This document shows, in pieces, positions 58,001 to 64,000 of a stretch of DNA of 64,000 nt. The notes under the pieces were generated by a model. It saw nothing but the letters and a program-made list of their open reading frames with translations. It was not told where the DNA came from and ran no database searches. Within the stretch, counting starts at the first letter, position 1. Each line of letters begins with the position of its first letter. Source of the stretch: Lepidodermella squamata (lineage: Eukaryota; Gastrotricha); NCBI GenBank assembly GCA_047495785.1, contig JBLDXI010000032.1, forward strand, positions 434,001 to 498,000, given 5' to 3'. The position numbers were made by a program, and so were the translations under genes.

Positions 58001-61000
58001 CGTTTAACCTCTCGCCAGCCGACAGTCTCTTGCTGAGCAGTGGCGTCTTTAACCGGAGTTCTGCCGGGTGATTTCGACGAAGTAGTACTGGTAATAACAG
58101 CAGCGGCCGCTGAAATAGTCGGCAAAACCTTGCCAACCGGCTTGCTGTTCGGAGTAGTCGGGTTGGTCTGGACCTGCCCGGTTTTCTGGGCCGAGTTGAC
58201 TTGACTTGAGACGCCCGATTGATTGGTAGACGAGGAAGATGCTACAACCGCTGGAACGGTTGGGGTCGATGATGTTGACGTAGTCGTGACTGTCGCGCGG
58301 GTCGAAGTCGCCGATGCAGACGACCGCGATTCGTTCTGACCCGATTTCGGCTGCAGAAGAGGAGGTGGGAAGTTGTTGGATTGTTGAGGCGGAGGTGGCG
58401 AGGACCGCTTCGCCATCTCCTTCTGAGGTTGCTTCGCCGGTTGCTGCTGCTTCTGAAAAAACTTAAAAATAAAAATCCAGCTTAAAATTAAATTTGCGTT
58501 ACTAACCTGTTTTCCGCCCTTTTTCGCCTGCTGCTTCGAAGTTTTGCCATTAGCCGGCGCTTCTTCGATCAGAACTTCCTCGACTAGCTCGATCTCCTGG
58601 ACAGGAACGCGATTCGACGCCTGGCCCCTGGACTGGTGGCTGTTTTGAGGCGGAACTCGGCTTGTGGTAGCGACTTGAACGGGCGCAACCACCTCGGGCT
58701 GGTCGTCATCGGCCAGACTCGACGCCTCGCTCGACTCGGACGAAGCCCGTTGCTTCGCGGCATTGTTCTTCGCCGTAATTTCAAGCTCTCGCAACTTCTG
58801 CTGGACCTCTTTCGTCGACTGAGTCGACCTCTCAGGCGATCGATCATCTTCGCTGTAGGACTGAGTGTCGGGGGTGTCGCGGCCTGTCTTTTGCGACGTG
58901 GCAGCGACCGCCTTGGCCGGGCCCTTTTGCTTGTCCTTTTTCCGCTTACGCTTCTCGCGTTTCTTCGCCTGTTTCGCTTCCTCGCGCTTTTTCTCAATTT
59001 CAATAATTTCAAGCAGCTGTTTTGCATTTCGTGACGCTTCAAGCGCCTGCTGCTCCTTAGCCTGGCCGATAATTTCAAGGCACTTGCGGCAGTTGTTGAG
59101 GAGTTCCTGATCAGTCAACGTGGTCATATAACGCTCACACTCCTGGTCCGACGGGAACTGTTTGACGTAGTTGACGAGGTAATTCACGACCTTGACGTGG
59201 CCTCGCCTGAACGCGGCCATCAGGCATGAAATCTTGCGATTGTCATCAGAATTCACATCGGCATCAGCCGCCACGAGCAGTTTCACAACGTCGAGATGGC
59301 CGCCGTTGCAAGCCAACCACAGAGGCGAACATCCCTTCTTGTTCTTCACATCAACCAGCGTGCCGTGTTCGAGCAGCAGCTGCACGAATAGGGCGTGGCC
59401 TTTATCGGCAGCGATGTTGAGGGTCGTATCGCGCGACAACGGGACAGGCTGAGCGTTCACCTCAGCGTCGTGAGCGATCAAGATCTTCCCGACCTCGACA
59501 TAACCGCCAGAAGCGGCTTCCATGAGAGGGGTGAGGCCGGTCTTGGCACGATGTTCGATGTTAGCGCCATGCTCAAGGAGCAATTGAACGACTTCATGAC
59601 GACCCTAAATTACAAAATATTGAAAATAATATTTTTAAGGAGGATTTTTTATTTACCTGGAAGCAAGCAAGAGTTAAGGCTGTGTTGCGGTTGGTTTCGA
59701 TTTGCGCGTTCACGTCACAACGATTTTCGAGTAGCATTTTAACGGCTGCAGTGTGGCCGTTCATCGACGCCAACATAAGGGGCGAAATGCCGAGTTTGCT
59801 ACCCGTTCGCGAGTTGATTTCAGCGCCGTGGTCCAGCAGCAGCTTGATAATCTGGCAAAAGCCGCCCGAAGCTGCCAAACTCAACGGCGTGTAGTCGGAG
59901 ACGTTGCGATGCTCTTTATTCGCGCCGTATTCGAGGAGGAGTTGAACAACCTCGAAGCGGCCGCCTGAGCAGGCGAGGGATAGAGCTGTGTCTTTCGTCC
60001 GCTCAGCCTCGGCTTCGATTTTGGCGCCGTGGTCGAGAAGAAGTTTACACACGTTCGTATGACCAGCCATAGCCGCGAGAATTAACGGGGTGAAGCCTTT
60101 TTTATCGCGATGTTCGATATCGGCACCGTTGTCGATCAGGTACTTGACCAGATCCACGTAACCACCAGCACATGCCAGAGTTAGAGCGGTGTCGTGATTC
60201 GACTCAGTCTGCGCGTTCAGGTCGATTAGCGGGGGCGGACAGGCTTGCAGGGTCTGGGCAGCAGCTGCGGCGGCTGCGGCTGCAACGGCGGCAGCAGCGG
60301 CCGGCGAAGCAACCCTGGTGTTATTCGGCTGTTCTGGCGGTAGGGCGACATTAGGCGAGGCGAGGGCGACCGCGTCGATATCTGACGTTTGGTCGTTATT
60401 CGGTAGAGTTTGCGGAGGTTGGGTGGTGGACGACGCTTTCGGCCGCCGCAACAACGCAGCCATTCGCTCTTTCAACACGCGACCCTCCGGGCATTGCGCC
60501 GCTTCTTCGATGAATTTCGACAGTAACTCCGGGTTCTGCTCGGATTTGAAGTACTTTTCGAGGATCGAAGGCAAATCGGCGAGATTTGCGTGCGGGTGCC
60601 GGGGACAGCCGGCGTGCGACGAGGTTTGAGGTTGCAGCTGCTGCTGTGACGAAGACGATTTCGCTGATTTGGCCGGTTTGCTGTTGCTTGCGGTGCTGGA
60701 ACTCGCCGATGTTACCGACGACTCGGACGAATTTGACGTCGAGGTGGTGGTGGTAGACGAAGTCGAGGTTGCACTGACACTGACACTCGTTGTAGTGACA
60801 TTGATGGTATGTGTCACCTGAGTGCTCGATGCAGGCGGGGTAGGCGGTGGAGCGGCGATTGCCGGTACTACCGGCGGCGGTTGGATAGCGACCGGAAGCG
60901 GGGCTTGAAGGGCTCCGCTTGGTAACGATGTGGCCGGTATCAGAGTCGCGGTGGTGGGTGTAGTGCCAGGTGGCACGCCCGTGGGCGGATTTCCCACGAT

Positions 61001-64000
61001 GCCGAGGACGACTTGCTGGTTGTTCTGCGAACCGATCAGCAAATGCTGCCCGGTGTGCGTCACGCCGATGTAGAGAGGCTGGTTCGATTCGACCACCGTC
61101 GAATTACCGCCAGAGGTCGTCAGTAGCAATCCCTGTAAAAATTCAGAAAAAATATATTATAACACCCAGCTTAATAATGTTGAGATATTTAACATCTTTT
61201 CATTTTTCCTGGTTTTGCTCAGAGCAAATATCATTTAAGACTCAAATAAAAGAGCGTCTTCAAAATTTCGGCCAACTATAGCGCCGTTGCACAAAGCGTA
61301 AATAAATTGTTTACTGTAATGCGATTATTTCAGTATCCATGTCCTGAATAATTGGGTCAAAATTTAAAATCTTACCTGAGAATAGAAGGGGTGCTGTTTT
61401 TTGAGGTCTTCGTCGGAAATAGAGCCTTTCCGGCTCGAGCTGTCCGAGTCGCCGCCTTGCGAGGACGAATCCGCGCCGGGTGGAGGCGACAGGAAGAGTT
61501 GCGGCGGTGGGACGACTCCCACGGTTTCGCCACCCGCCGTCGCTTGCGTGGAGCTAAATTGCAATTGGAAGGTGGTAGTCGTTGCGATAGGCATAATGAC
61601 GGCCTGGGTTGCCGCCGCGTTGGCACCGCCGGGGTACGATACGATGGCAGCGAGTTGTTGCTGCTGCGCCGGGTCGATCGGAGTAACGACGTTTTCCAAC
61701 GAAATAGGCACGGTTTCACCACCAGGCTGCGCCAGGTCCAACCGCAAGGCACCCCACATTGCCGGGTCGACGGCAGACGATAGAGGCACGATGGGAAGTT
61801 GAGGCGGTACCGGCGGAGGTGGAGGCGCAGGAGGCGGGGTCGATGTCGAGGTCTTATTCGGTTGTGGCGCACCGCCAGTTCTTTTCGCGGTCTGCTTCTT
61901 TTGATCAACCGAAGGCGCTGGCATGGGAGGCAACGGAGGCGGTGGTAGAGTTGGCACGAAAGGTGTTTCAATACCCTCTTGTTGTTGTTGCAACTGTTGC
62001 TGGGCCGCTAAGCCAGCCATCCCCTCCGGGTAGCTGTAAAGCAACTCAACAATCTTCATATGACCACCCTTAGCCGCCTCGATTATCATCGTCGAACCGT
62101 CCTTCAGCTTGAAAGTCGGGTCAGCTCCATGGCTCAAAAGAGTCTTCACCACCTCGTAATGACCGCCATAACATGCGATTGAAAGGACGTTATGTTCACC
62201 GTTAGATGTAGTCCGGTTCACGGAAGCCCCCTTAGCAATCAACATACGCACGGTTTGCACATGTCCCGCTCGAGCAGCCTTCATCAACGGAGTCCGGCCG
62301 CCCTCGGATTCGTGCTCGATCTCAGCACCATGCGCCAATAATAACTCCGCAACGCTAGTATGGCCATTCTCGCACGCCATCGTGAAAGCCGTGTCGTTGT
62401 TCACCGACTTGGCGTTGACATTTGCCTTCATTTTCAGTAGATACCTCACGATTTCTTCATGACCCTCTTGACTCGCTTCCATTAGCGGGGTCGACGGGCC
62501 TAGTTCGATATTAGCGCCGGCTTCAATCAACGTTTCAACAACGTCGAGATAACCGGAGCCACATGCGAGTGTTAAGGCGGTTTCTTGCGTCTCCTCAGCT
62601 TGCGCGTTGACATTCGCGCCATGCTCCAGTAACAGCTTCACCATATCGACATGGCCCTCTCGAGCCGCTTCCATCAAAGGCATGTAACCTTCGTCGTTAG
62701 CTTCGTCGACATTTGCGTTGCGCTCGAGGAGCAGTTTGGCTAGTTCGATGTGGGCACCACAGGCAGCGAGGGTTAAAGGCGATTCGAAGCTATCAGGCGG
62801 CATGTTGACTTGCGCACCTCGATCGATTAGAAGCCGCGCCACGTCGGTGTGGCCGTCCATGGAAGCTTCCATCAGAGCCGTATGCAATTCTTCGGCTCGA
62901 TGCTCAGGGTCGGCACCGCCAACGTCTAAAAGATACCGCACAACTTCGATGTGGCCTTTGTAGGCCGCGAGGGTGAGGGCACTTTCTTTGTAGTCGTCGG
63001 AATGAGCGTTGACGCCCGCTCCGGCTTCCACAAGCGCTCGGCATAGCGATAAATGACCAGCGCCCGCAGCATCCATCAATGGAGTGTGGCCGCTTTCATT
63101 CTGCTTCTCTAAATCGGCACCAGCTTCGATAAGAGCCTTCACAATGCCCTCATGACCCGCTTTAGCCGCTATGTGAAGCGCGGTATCACCATTTAGAGTT
63201 TGAAGATTCGGATTTGCGAGGTGCTGAAGTAGAAGGCGAACGATTTCTTCATGGCCACCACTAGCGGCAGCCATTAGAGGAGTAAGGTCACCTTTGGCTC
63301 CTCGGTCATCCACAGGTTGCCTCATGTCAAGTAATACCTGAAAATGAAAAAATGATGACTGCTTCGATTCAACATTGGTGACTAAACGCTTACATGAACA
63401 AGCTCATAACAACCTGCGGAACTTGCGAGGACGAGGAGAGAGTCGCTTTCTTCATGCGGACCTTGGCACTCAAGAAATGTTCTCAAAGCATTGAGGTCGC
63501 TTTCAGCTGCCTCGGGAAAACAGTTATCATGATTATGCGCTTCGGCATCAGAGGCGAGGGCTGTAGCGTTAGCCTGATCAATCATCTGCTGGAAGCAATT
63601 TAGGAAACTCTCGGCAGGAACACTATCGATGGCTATAAAATAGGTAAACCAATCGCTAGATGTTGAAAGCGATGTAGAATAGTTTGACATACCTTTCATC
63701 GCCAGCATTTCACCTAATCGCGTAGGATTCGGCAGAAGCTGGGGAATGACATAATGAACACTATCCGACGAGTCGCCCCTTTCGCTGTTTGTCTAAAAAC
63801 GAAAAAAAATATGATTGAGCACCTTAAAAGCGCCAAGATTCATGAATCTTACACCAACAGCAGCACAATCTGAAAAATTCGAGTCAGCAGGGCGCTTGCG
63901 ACTATCGCGAGAAACGGATTTAGGCTGCAGTGTGCCTTCACTATTACGAAAAACTTTAACACGTTTAGCCAATGCTTTCTTTCCGGCTTCTTCGGCTGCA
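55077..64000 (-). CDS. ANKHD1: Mask/ANKHD1: multiple ankyrin repeats and single KH domain protein (5' end beyond window)
   Basis: Minus-strand exons 64000(partial)-63853, 63792-63693, 63632-63394, 63337-61376, 61132-59657, 59604-58507, 58452-56107, 56019-55153 and 55094-55077 give about 2,750 residues; the true N-terminus is beyond the edge. The first ankyrin block (from about LLDMRQPVDDRGAKGDLTPL, ~15 repeats) and the second (TESNHDTALTLACAGGYVDL onward, ~10 repeats) are almost collinear with human ANKHD1. A charged coiled region (KKREEAKQAKKREKRKRKKD) and the KH domain (PAHVVSRLIGRQGANIKKIR, with the GxxG loop GRQG) follow. The C-terminus is Gln-, Pro- and Ser-rich with long polyQ/H (56116-56215), ending in a six-codon exon (QWQDN, stop). 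Mask is a cytoplasmic scaffold in receptor tyrosine kinase and Hippo/Yorkie signalling. Several introns carry the recurrent motif. Confidence 0.94.
56116..56215. repeat. Polyglutamine/histidine-coding trinucleotide tract in Mask
   Basis: A run of CAA/CAG/CAT codons (read on the minus strand), about 30 long, encodes Q with interspersed H. The mixed codons suggest selection or slow turnover rather than a pure unstable repeat. Further Q runs are at about 55620-55650, 55940-55965 and 57000-57090. Confidence 0.85.

Overview
This is eukaryotic nuclear DNA from an invertebrate with a compact genome. Most genes are intact, most introns are 40-140 nt with GT-AG ends and T-rich TTTCAG acceptors, some genes have no introns, and several stops are followed closely by AATAAA. 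The gene set is animal: forkhead, THAP, CENP-B-type HTH, IRE1, WDR13, SLC16, CCZ1, UBALD, MMD/PAQR and Mask/ANKHD1. A sigma-class GST and a divergent-loop cyclophilin resemble ecdysozoan (nematode or tardigrade-like) proteins, but the phylum cannot be fixed from this window. Exon models were built by hand from reading frame, splice sites and family conservation.

Left part (1-20 kb): a forkhead gene with a tRNA-Lys(CUU) in its intron; a two-membrane-segment orphan on the minus strand; a 1.5-kb cluster of foldback and TIR elements (5.5-7.04 kb); an apolipoprotein-L-like gene broken by a 39-bp palindromic insertion with an 8-bp target duplication; a phospholipase-A2-like remnant; a CENP-B/Psq-type transcription factor (minus); a THAP gene (minus); and a 1.9-kb palindromic element.

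Middle part (20-41 kb): CYP3-clan-like P450, a single-exon methyltransferase, a secreted WAP-repeat protein, IRE1 (minus), cyclophilin, WDR13, an orphan 7TM receptor and a large SLC16 transporter. IRE1 and the cyclophilin are divergent, and the spacer between them holds a TGACGTGT element.

Right part (41-64 kb): CCZ1 (minus), UBALD, MMD/PAQR (minus), sigma GST, an unknown minus-strand ORF split by a 5'-truncated LINE with an 8-bp duplication, and most of Mask/ANKHD1 (minus), whose 5' end lies beyond the right edge.

Themes for a second look are small mobile elements caught inside reading frames, one of which might be spliced out, and a short motif of the type TTTTAAGSNGGATTTTT that recurs in at least six introns and several flanks. 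I see no multi-gene pathway cluster; the genes look like ordinary neighbours.
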